8,555 nt of DNA from Deltaproteobacteria bacterium (GTDB lineage Bacteria; Myxococcota_A; UBA9042; DTJE01): positions 1 through 8,555 of the forward strand of contig JADHTP010000127.1 in the NCBI GenBank assembly GCA_016784945.1, read 5' to 3'. The notes beneath the pieces were generated by a model, which worked only from the letters and a program-made list of their open reading frames with translations, was not told where the DNA came from and made no database searches. Positions 1 to 6,152 of the stretch are shown here, piece by piece (the first letter of the stretch is position 1; every line of letters starts with the position of its first letter). The position numbers were made by a program, and so were the translations under genes.

Positions 1-3000
1 GGGTGCGAGGACGACTGGGACGGCGACGGCATCGTGAACGGGGCGGACAACTGTCCCTGGGTGGCGAACGGCGACCAGGCCGATCAGGACGGGGACCTGC
101 TGGGTGATGCCTGCGACTGCGACAGGGACGGGGACCTTGTGGACAACGTGAATCCGGGGTGTCCGACGCCCGAACCGTTGGACAACTGCGGCGTACTGGC
201 GAACCCGGGCCAGGAGAACTTCGACCAAGACACACTGGGCGACGTCTGCGACGAGGACGACGATGACGACGGCGACCCGGACACCACCGATTGCGCTTCC
301 TTCGACGCCGCGGTCCACCACTGGGCCCTGGAGACCTGCAACGGTCAGGACGACGACTGCGACGGGGCCACCGACGGGGAGGACGCCGCCGGGTGCTCCG
401 TTTTCCACGAGGATGCCGACGACGATACCTACGGGGTTACCGGGTCCACGAAATGTCTGTGCGCCGCGGAAGGGGACTACACCTCCAGCGTGGGAGGAGA
501 CTGCGACGACACCAACGATGAGATCCACCCGGCCTCCGCCGAGTCCTGCAATCTGCTGGACGACGACTGTGACGGCCAGACCGACGAAGAGGGGGCCGCT
601 GGATGTGGTTCCTTTTTCCTGGACAAGGACCAGGACACCCATGGCCTGACCGGCAAAGCGAAGTGCCTGTGTGCAACGTTGGGGCAATTCACGGCCGCCA
701 CCGGCGGTGACTGCAACGACCAGGACGATTCCATCCACCCTGGAGCGGACGAGGTCTGCAACTCCAAGGACGACGACTGCGACACGGACATCGATGAAGA
801 GGATGCAACGGGCTGCTCCACCTATTTCTACGACGGCGACCTGGACACTTTCGGGGTCACTGGCAACACCCGTTGCCTGTGCACGGCCAGCGGTAACTAC
901 GCGGCCAACGCGGGCGGTGACTGCAACGACGGGGACTCCGTGGTCAACCCGGGGGCGATCGAGTCCTGCAACGGCAAGGACGACGACTGCGACGGACCTA
1001 CCGATGAAGAGGACGCGCAGGGATGCACGGTCTACCATCGTGACTTCGACGGGGACACCTGGGGCGTGGATGGCGATACCCGGTGCCTGTGCGCCCCGGT
1101 GGTGCCCTACACGGCCACCCAGGGCGGAGACTGCGCCGACGTGGACGCCGACGTCCATCCGGGGATGACGGAGTCCTGCAACAGCAAGGATGACAACTGC
1201 GACGCCCAGACCGACGAAGAAGACGCCGCGGGGTGTATCGTTCGGTTCCATGACGTCGATGACGACGGTTTTGGCGTCACCCTGGACAGCCGGTGCCTGT
1301 GCGCCGCAACCGGGAACTACACGGCCCTGATAGGGGGCGACTGTCACGATGGTGACGCCCAGGTGAATCCTGGCGCCGCGGAATCCTGCAGCGGGAAGGA
1401 CGATGACTGTGACGGGCAGACCGACGAAGAAGATGCTACGGGATGCCAGAACCACTACTTCGACAGTGATGGCGACCTGTATGGATTGACCGAACAGTGG
1501 AAATGCCTGTGCGCGGCGTCGGGCAGCTTCTCGGCAACCCAGTCCGGTGACTGCAGCGACACGGACTCCACGGTGAATCCAGGGGTCGTGGAGACCTGCA
1601 ACGGCAAGGACGACGATTGCGACGAGGCCGTGGACGAGGAGGACGCCGGGGGCTGCACGCTGTACTGGTACGATGGGGACAATGACGGATACGGGGTGGC
1701 CGTCGCCCGGTGCCTGTGCGGAGCCGACGGCCCGTACCGCGCCGAATTGGACGGAGATTGCGACGATGTGGTCAAACTTGTCAACCCGGGCATCACCGAG
1801 TCCTGCAACGGGGTGGACGACGACTGTGACGACCTGACCGACGAGGAAGACGCCGTAGGATGCACGGTGATGTACGCCGACGTGGACGGTGACCTGTGGG
1901 GCGATGCAGACAGTTCCCGATGCCTCTGCAACCCGGACGCCCCCCACGTGTTGACCACGACCGGTGACTGCGATGACACCTTGGATTGGGTCAACCCCGA
2001 CCAGACCCTTGACCCGGTGGACGGGGGCTTCGTGGACCAGGACTGCGACGGCATCGACGGGCAGAAGGCGCTGGCCGTGTTCGTGTCCGCCGAATTCGGC
2101 GACGACCTGAACGACGGCACCGAAGGGGCGCCGAAGCGGACCATCCAGGCCGGCATCGACGCCGCGTCGGGTGACAAGCAGCCCGTCTATGTCGCCGGGG
2201 GGATCTACGAAGAAGCGATCAAACTCGAGAAGGAGGTGCCGGTCTACGGCAAGTACGTGGCGGAAGAAGCGGCCGGCGTGGTGGCCTTCGTCAGTCGCAA
2301 CCCGGCAGTGTCCACCATCATCAGGAACAGCCAGGTGGACGCCTTCGCCGGGTTTGACAACACCGTGGTGACGGTCTTTGGAAACGTCATTGACAAGACC
2401 ACTGAACTGGCGGACCTGAAGGTGGTGGCCACGGACCCGGACCCGGGGATCAGCGCCGATCCCGCGGTAAACACGGTGGCCATCTTCCTCAAGCACGACT
2501 GCACGCAGCTGACCCTGAGCCGCCTGGTGATCCAGAGCGGGCCCGGGGGACAGGGATTGGCGGGGCAGGACGGGGACGACGGAGCCCCCGGAGGAGACGG
2601 GTTTCCGGGAGATGACGCCCTTAGAACCTTCGATGAAGGTAGTGCGAACAATAACGGCGGCGCGAAAGGTGTGGGCTGCAATTACGATGGGGGAGACGGA
2701 GGCAAGGGGAAGAGTGAACAATCCGGCGAAGACGGCAAACCGTCGGAAGACGGCATGGCCCTGGGCGGCGCAGGAGGATTGCTCAACTGGTCCTGCGTGA
2801 AACCGGGCGCCGGTCAACCGGGCGATACGGGCTACAACGGAACGCACGGTGGACACGGCACGATGTCTTTCGACAACCTGGGCCTGGTCAGTGGCAACCA
2901 ATGGCTGGGCTATTCCGGTGGAAACGGGTTCCCGGGCGCGCCGGGTGGTGGTGGCGCCGGCGGCGGTGGCGGCGGGTTCACCTGCTGCAGCGATTGCGAA

Positions 3001-3483
3001 ACGTACTACACCGGCGGTGGCGGCGGCGGTGGCGGCGGCGGTGGATGCGGTGGTTCCAGTGGCGAGGGCGGCCAGCCAGGAGGCGGAGCCTTCGGCATCT
3101 GGTGTAATGACGAGGGCCCCGAGGTGCAGGGCTGCACTATCCAGGTTTTCGGCGGCGGTCCCGGGGGAAGGGGTGGAAACGGTGGGACGCCCGGAACGGG
3201 TGCTGCCGGAGGATCAGGCGGTTCCGACGGCGGTTTCGCCAAGGCCGCGGCCGGTGGTGACGGGGGAGCCGGCGGTGCCGGTGGATACGGTGGTGGCGGT
3301 GCCGGAGGCGCCGGTGGCGTTTCCTACGGGATCTACCGGAATGGGACGAAGACGGCGCCCGTGGTCACGGATACGACCTTTGAAGTGGGAATGGGAGGAA
3401 TCGGCGGATCGGGTGGAGATGCCCTTCCCGGGAACCCGGCCCCGGACGGTCCCCAGGGCGCCAGCGCGGACGTGAATTTCTAG
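1..3483 (+). CDS. Giant secreted/surface protein: thrombospondin type 3 + MopE-type metal-binding repeats + DUF1565-like beta-helix + Gly-rich tail (5' partial)
   Basis: Reading frame 1 is open from the first base to TAG at 3481-3483, so 1160 C-terminal residues are visible and the real start and any signal peptide lie upstream. The GTG at 34 is inside a repeat and is not the start. Residues 1-90 are Asp-rich thrombospondin type 3 calcium-binding repeats (DWDGDGI, DNCPWVAN, GDACD). Residues ~111-668 are eight cysteine-rich units of the MopE putative metal-binding class (CNGKDDDCDG followed by TDEEDA). Residues ~692-755 resemble a DUF1565/pectin-lyase-like start (VFVSAEFGDDLNDGT, KRTIQAGIDAA, VYVAGGIYEE). 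Residues ~847-1155 are glycine-rich with short beta-strand-like stretches. Members of these families are extracellular, so a surface or matrix adhesin/structural role binding Ca2+ or other metals is inferred. No C-terminal anchor (LPXTG or MYXO-CTERM type) is seen; it ends in Phe. Exact function and secretion route are unknown. Confidence 0.93.
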   Translation, partial: GCEDDWDGDGIVNGADNCPWVANGDQADQDGDLLGDACDCDRDGDLVDNVNPGCPTPEPLDNCGVLANPGQENFDQDTLGDVCDEDDDDDGDPDTTDCASFDAAVHHWALETCNGQDDDCDGATDGEDAAGCSVFHEDADDDTYGVTGSTKCLCAAEGDYTSSVGGDCDDTNDEIHPASAESCNLLDDDCDGQTDEEGAAGCGSFFLDKDQDTHGLTGKAKCLCATLGQFTAATGGDCNDQDDSIHPGADEVCNSKDDDCDTDIDEEDATGCSTYFYDGDLDTFGVTGNTRCLCTASGNYAANAGGDCNDGDSVVNPGAIESCNGKDDDCDGPTDEEDAQGCTVYHRDFDGDTWGVDGDTRCLCAPVVPYTATQGGDCADVDADVHPGMTESCNSKDDNCDAQTDEEDAAGCIVRFHDVDDDGFGVTLDSRCLCAATGNYTALIGGDCHDGDAQVNPGAAESCSGKDDDCDGQTDEEDATGCQNHYFDSDGDLYGLTEQWKCLCAASGSFSATQSGDCSDTDSTVNPGVVETCNGKDDDCDEAVDEEDAGGCTLYWYDGDNDGYGVAVARCLCGADGPYRAELDGDCDDVVKLVNPGITESCNGVDDDCDDLTDEEDAVGCTVMYADVDGDLWGDADSSRCLCNPDAPHVLTTTGDCDDTLDWVNPDQTLDPVDGGFVDQDCDGIDGQKALAVFVSAEFGDDLNDGTEGAPKRTIQAGIDAASGDKQPVYVAGGIYEEAIKLEKEVPVYGKYVAEEAAGVVAFVSRNPAVSTIIRNSQVDAFAGFDNTVVTVFGNVIDKTTELADLKVVATDPDPGISADPAVNTVAIFLKHDCTQLTLSRLVIQSGPGGQGLAGQDGDDGAPGGDGFPGDDALRTFDEGSANNNGGAKGVGCNYDGGDGGKGKSEQSGEDGKPSEDGMALGGAGGLLNWSCVKPGAGQPGDTGYNGTHGGHGTMSFDNLGLVSGNQWLGYSGGNGFPGAPGGGGAGGGGGGFTCCSDCETYYTGGGGGGGGGGGCGGSSGEGGQPGGGAFGIWCNDEGPEVQGCTIQVFGGGPGGRGGNGGTPGTGAAGGSGGSDGGFAKAAAGGDGGAGGAGGYGGGGAGGAGGVSYGIYRNGTKTAPVVTDTTFEVGMGGIGGSGGDALPGNPAPDGPQGASADVNF
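331..2004 (+). repeat. Eight in-frame ~210-nt coding repeats (70-aa six-cysteine MopE-type units)
   Basis: Units begin with Glu-Ser/Thr/Val-Cys at 331, 541, 751, 961, 1171, 1381, 1591 and 1798. The first six steps are exactly 210 nt. The seventh is 207 nt because one residue is missing before its RCLC motif. Each unit reads roughly: E-S-C-N-x-K-D-D-D-C-D, then TDEEDAxGC, then an EF-hand-like DxDxDxxG loop, then R/K-C-L-C, an aromatic residue, GGDC-x-D, and VNPG or IHPG leading into the next unit. That is six cysteines per unit. A shorter half unit without the C-L-C element precedes it (about 256-330), and an imperfect cap (VDQDCDGIDG) follows at about 2029-2058. The units differ from each other at the DNA level, so they are old or diversified duplications. 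The core matches the MopE-type metal-binding motif family; metal identity is not known. Confidence 0.92.
2545..2616 (+). repeat. Collagen-like Gly-X-Y stretch in the surface protein
   Basis: Glycine codons fall every 9 nt at 2545, 2554, 2563, 2572, 2581, 2590, 2599 and 2608, giving eight Gly-X-Y triplets in register that include QDG, DDG, APG and FPG. This is the pattern of bacterial collagen-like segments, but eight triplets is short for a stable triple helix. It directly follows a beta-strand-like LTLSRLVIQSG, so it may instead be a loop from a beta-helix. Confidence 0.6.
3013..3045 (+). repeat. 12-nt tandem repeat coding for an 11-glycine run
   Basis: The unit GGCGGTGGCGGC occurs twice in full and a third time in part (GGCGGTGGA), giving eleven consecutive Gly codons between Thr-Gly and Cys-Gly. 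Since unit and codon lengths agree, slippage would lengthen or shorten the run without shifting frame. Similar GGT/GGC-rich stretches lie nearby at 2941-2976 and 3283-3318. Confidence 0.8.
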
Positions 3484-3507
3484 GGGCATGGGATTCATCC
3501 ATGTCCC
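3483..3507 (+). terminator. Hairpin straddling the stop codon of the surface-protein gene, possible terminator
   Basis: The arms 3483-3492 and 3498-3507 can pair over ten positions (GGGGCATGGG with TCCATGTCCC), with two G-U pairs and a 5-base loop ATTCA. It begins on the last base of the TAG stop. There is no run of T after it (TGCAACC follows), so it is not a textbook intrinsic terminator. It could be a weak terminator or a 3'-end protecting stem. Confidence 0.45.
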
Positions 3508-3524
3508 TGCAACCTGCCGATTTC

Positions 3525-3553
3525 TTGACCGATCACAAACGCGGAGTTAGCCT
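3525..3553 (+). promoter_or_regulatory. Sigma70-like promoter candidate for the kinase cluster
   Basis: TTGACC at 3525-3530 matches five of six -35 consensus positions. After a 17-base spacer, TAGCCT at 3548-3553 keeps the T-A and final T of the -10 box. Transcription would begin near 3560, leaving a leader of about 20 bases before the ATG at 3580. It sits in the only sizeable gap before the cluster. No operator-like palindrome was noticed. Assignment rests on motif and position only. Confidence 0.4.
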
Positions 3554-3579
3554 CGAAAAAGGTAAATCTGCGGTCGACG

Positions 3580-5268
3580 ATGAAGTTCTGCCCGGCTTGT
3601 CAAGGCACCTTCGACGATCAGGACCAGGCCTGTCCGAAGGACGGGACCGACCTCGTTCCCGAAGTCGGTGAACTGGGCTCCGCCGCAGAGGACCTTCAAT
3701 TCCAGGTCCTGGAAAAGAAATACCTTCTCGAGAGCGTTCTGGGAACCGGTGGCATGGGTTTCGTCTATCGTGCCCGGCACCTCCTCCTGGAACGATTCGT
3801 GGCCATCAAGGTGCTCCGACCGGAACTGGTGGCGGTCCCGGAACTGCGGAAACGATTCTTGAGGGAAGCAAAGGCCGCTTGCGAGACGGAGCATCCCGGG
3901 ATCGTGGACGTTATCGATTTCGGAGTCACCGCCACCGGCATCTACTATCTGGTCATGGAACTGCTGGTGGGCGAGAGCATGTACCTCTACCTCCGGCGGC
4001 GTGGAAAGCTCCCCTTCGATGACGCGGTCTCGTTGACGCTGGACATCCTGGATGCCCTGGGGGCGGTCCATGCCCGGGGAATCGTCCACCGGGATGTGAA
4101 ACCCGACAACTTTGTGGTCATGCCCGAGAGGTCCAGTCGTCCCCAGGTCAAGATGGTGGACTTCGGACTGGCCAAGGTCTTCGAGGAAAAGCCCGGGCAG
4201 GCGGAGGATCGCATCACGCGGGGTTCCGTGATCATGGGAAGTCCCAAGCACATGTCCCCCGAGCAGGCCCGTGGACTCGACCTGGACGAAAGGTCAGACC
4301 TCTATTCGGTGGGCTGCATCCTGTACGAGATGTGCACGGGACGCGTGCCCTTCATGGGTGCCACGTCGGTGGAGGTCATCAGCAAGCAACTGGCGGAGGA
4401 AGTGCAGCCCCCGTCATCGATTCGTCAGGACATGGGCCCCGGACTGGAGCGGATCATCCTGGGGTGCCTCGCCAAGGATCGGGACCAACGGTTCTCAAAC
4501 GCCAGGGAAGTGGCCCAAGCCATCCGGACCGAGTTCCCCGAGGCGGCCATACACGCAGCCGAACCGGGCCTGGAAACTATAGAACCGGAGCCCCCGAGCG
4601 CGGCCACCACGCCTGACATGCTCAACGTCACTGAGCGCCAGACACGACCAGCCGGGATGAAACGTGTCAAGCGGACGCCCAGGGGGATGCGGATCGCGGG
4701 ATTTTTCGGGCTGGTCGTCGCCATGATCGTCGGATTCGGGGTGCTGGATTACCAGATGAGTTCACAGTGGGAGATCGACGGGCCTGTGAACGGTCCACCC
4801 CTCGAGTCGTCGGCCGCCGAAGTGGGCTCCCCGGTCATCCCCGCAACGCCCGACGCGCCGGTAGCCAAGGCGGCGACGAGGAGCCCACCCGTGAAAGCGG
4901 TGACGAATCCGAAACCCAGGGAAACCCCGCCGCCGCCGCCCCCGGCCGAGGCCAGGCCCGAACCGGCTCCCGTGGTTGTGACCGTTTCGCTGGCGACGGT
5001 GCCCGCAGGCGCCAGGGTGGTGGACGGACAGGGTAATCTGCTGGGGCGAACCCCCCTCACCCTGAAACGCGCCATGGGCAGCACGCCGGTGAAACTGACC
5101 CTGGCCAAGCGGGGATTCAGGAAACATTCTTTGGACCTGGCATTCGACCGGGACCGAAAATGGGACCTGCGGTTGAAGCGGCTATCAAGTAGAACGAAGG
5201 CCAAGCCGAAGAAAAAGAGCAGGAAGGCCGGAACGAAGAAGCGTTCCGGTTTTATGGATCCCTTCTGA
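3580..5268 (+). CDS. Membrane-anchored Ser/Thr protein kinase (zinc ribbon - kinase - TM - PEGA)
   Basis: A 562-residue Hanks-type kinase that phosphorylates Ser/Thr of partner proteins. The ATG at 3580 fits because residues 1-22 form a zinc-ribbon-like start (CPAC at 4-7, CPKDG at 18-22); the SD is weak (AAGG at 3559-3562 is far). The kinase domain is ~49-315: Gly loop GTGGMG (55-60), ATP-binding Lys77 in VAIK, catalytic HRDVKPDN (170-177) with Asp172, DFG (194-196), and SPEQ (226-229) in place of APE. All catalytic residues are present, so it should be active. Residues ~371-389 form one transmembrane helix. A Pro-rich linker follows, then a PEGA-like domain (~467-533, VPAGARVVDG, GRTPLTL), predicted outside the cytoplasm. 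The C-terminus is Lys-rich and ends MDPF. It heads a cluster with the TPR gene 13 bases downstream. The substrate and the signal sensed are unknown. Confidence 0.94.
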   Translation: MKFCPACQGTFDDQDQACPKDGTDLVPEVGELGSAAEDLQFQVLEKKYLLESVLGTGGMGFVYRARHLLLERFVAIKVLRPELVAVPELRKRFLREAKAACETEHPGIVDVIDFGVTATGIYYLVMELLVGESMYLYLRRRGKLPFDDAVSLTLDILDALGAVHARGIVHRDVKPDNFVVMPERSSRPQVKMVDFGLAKVFEEKPGQAEDRITRGSVIMGSPKHMSPEQARGLDLDERSDLYSVGCILYEMCTGRVPFMGATSVEVISKQLAEEVQPPSSIRQDMGPGLERIILGCLAKDRDQRFSNAREVAQAIRTEFPEAAIHAAEPGLETIEPEPPSAATTPDMLNVTERQTRPAGMKRVKRTPRGMRIAGFFGLVVAMIVGFGVLDYQMSSQWEIDGPVNGPPLESSAAEVGSPVIPATPDAPVAKAATRSPPVKAVTNPKPRETPPPPPPAEARPEPAPVVVTVSLATVPAGARVVDGQGNLLGRTPLTLKRAMGSTPVKLTLAKRGFRKHSLDLAFDRDRKWDLRLKRLSSRTKAKPKKKSRKAGTKKRSGFMDPF

Positions 5269-5273
5269 GGGGA
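5267..5273 (+). promoter_or_regulatory. Ribosome binding site of the TPR gene, overlapping the kinase stop
   Basis: GAGGGGA shares its first two bases with the kinase TGA stop (5266-5268) and lies 8 bases before the ATG at 5282. This supports that start and suggests coupled translation with the kinase. Confidence 0.65.
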
Positions 5274-5281
5274 CTGCGTTC

Positions 5282-6145
5282 ATGAAGGTGTCGTCGAAGC
5301 TGTGTCTGCAGATGGTGCTGCTGCTGTCGCTGGCGGGCCATCCCCTCGCGGCCACGGCCCAGGAGAGCAACGAAGACAAGGCGCGGGCCCTGTTTCAGTC
5401 GGCCATGAAGACCTTTGCATTGGGTCACTACGACGTGACCATCGAACAATTGTCCGCCGCCTACGCCTTCTATCCGACGCCGGCGTTCCTGTACAACCTG
5501 GGCTTGACCTGGGAAAAGAAGGGTGTCAAGTCCAAGGCGGCCGAGTTCTATGGTCGCTATCTCGATGAATCGGGTGCAGACGACCCGGAACTGAAGGCTC
5601 GCGTCGAATCCATGGAGATCGAGGTTTCCAGTGCCGTTGCAACGGCGGCGGGAAGGTTTCCGGCCAGGGGCAGGGAGTCTGCCGCTCTTTCCCGGGCCAG
5701 GGCGCCCATCGTCTTCGATGAGCAGGACTGGCCCGAACTCGCGGTCTCGGCAGGGGCTACGCAGGGGCACGGACCGTGGCCCTGGGTAACCGTGGGGACG
5801 GCAGGTGCGGGGGTCGTGCTCGGTGTGGTGTTCGCGTCGCTCAGCTACGACAATGGGAAAAAGGCCAATGACCTGTCGTCCCTGTCAGCCACCCTGGCCA
5901 AAACGGGACAGAGTCTTTCCGTGGAACAGACCGATCGGTACAACAGCCTGAAGAAGACCACCCGGACCCAGTCCATCGTGGCGGACGTTTCCTTTGGCGT
6001 GGCCGCCGCCGCCGGTGTGGTGTCCCTGGCGCTTTTCCTGACTGACCCGGCCTACGTCGGCGGTGACGACGGGCCACCCCTGGAGGTGGGACCCATGGTG
6101 GGACATCTGGGAGAAGCCGGATTCCTTGTTACCAGGCGTTTTTGA
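5282..6145 (+). CDS. Exported TPR-repeat protein with two C-terminal membrane segments
   Basis: A 287-residue protein starting at the ATG preceded by a good SD. Residues 1-26 look like a Sec signal peptide with a probable cut after ATA (24-26). Residues ~31-95 hold about two tetratricopeptide repeats (ALFQSAMKTFALGHYD; FLYNLGLTWEKKG; AAEFYGRYLDES), which usually mediate protein-protein contact. A low-complexity linker follows. Hydrophobic segments at ~168-187 and ~234-254 flank a polar segment of about 45 residues, and a short tail ends LVTRRF. This plan (signal, TPR pair, WxTxG segment, second hydrophobic segment) recalls TPR proteins often found beside Ser/Thr kinases in Myxococcota, from memory only. 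A role as envelope partner of the neighbouring kinase is inferred. If the signal peptide is cleaved, the TPRs face the periplasm. No enzymatic motif is seen. Confidence 0.88.
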   Translation: MKVSSKLCLQMVLLLSLAGHPLAATAQESNEDKARALFQSAMKTFALGHYDVTIEQLSAAYAFYPTPAFLYNLGLTWEKKGVKSKAAEFYGRYLDESGADDPELKARVESMEIEVSSAVATAAGRFPARGRESAALSRARAPIVFDEQDWPELAVSAGATQGHGPWPWVTVGTAGAGVVLGVVFASLSYDNGKKANDLSSLSATLAKTGQSLSVEQTDRYNSLKKTTRTQSIVADVSFGVAAAAGVVSLALFLTDPAYVGGDDGPPLEVGPMVGHLGEAGFLVTRRF

Positions 6146-6149
6146 GGAA
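6144..6149 (+). promoter_or_regulatory. Ribosome binding site deciding the HD-GYP start
   Basis: GAGGAA overlaps the last two bases of the TPR gene stop (TGA, 6143-6145) and lies 3 bases before the ATG at 6153. The spacing is short, but the match is strong. It favours ATG 6153 over the upstream in-frame GTG at 6063, which would overlap the previous gene by 83 bases. Confidence 0.6.
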
Positions 6150-6152
6150 ATC

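Noticed and set aside
34..36. GTG as start codon of the first gene
   Set aside because: The frame is open to base 1 and the residues before it (DWDGDGI) belong to the same thrombospondin type 3 repeat, so the gene is cut by the window edge.
331..2004. Regular 210-nt periodicity as a CRISPR or satellite array
   Set aside because: The repeat is in-frame protein code with diverged DNA and no constant short repeat with unique spacers.
1455..2177. Minus-strand Ser/Pro-rich open frame (240 codons) opposite the MopE-type repeats
   Set aside because: Its repeated SSSQSSS-like segments are the reverse complement of the GAC-rich repeat codons, so it is a shadow of the repeats.
2941..3060. G-rich tracts as functional G-quadruplex elements
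   Set aside because: Runs of two G spaced by single bases are an unavoidable result of GGC/GGT glycine codons, so there is no independent sign of function.
2849..3475. Second plus-strand open frame within the glycine-rich region
   Set aside because: It is an out-of-frame reading of GGN-rich codons (Ala/Val/Arg-rich) and has no independent support.
3547..4251. Minus-strand open frame (234 codons) opposite the kinase domain
   Set aside because: It mirrors the kinase codons and shows no motif or ribosome binding site of its own.
6063..6065. GTG as start of the HD-GYP gene
   Set aside because: It would overlap the TPR gene by 83 bases, and the Trp/Pro-rich extension looks like a shadow. ATG 6153 has a strong SD sequence.
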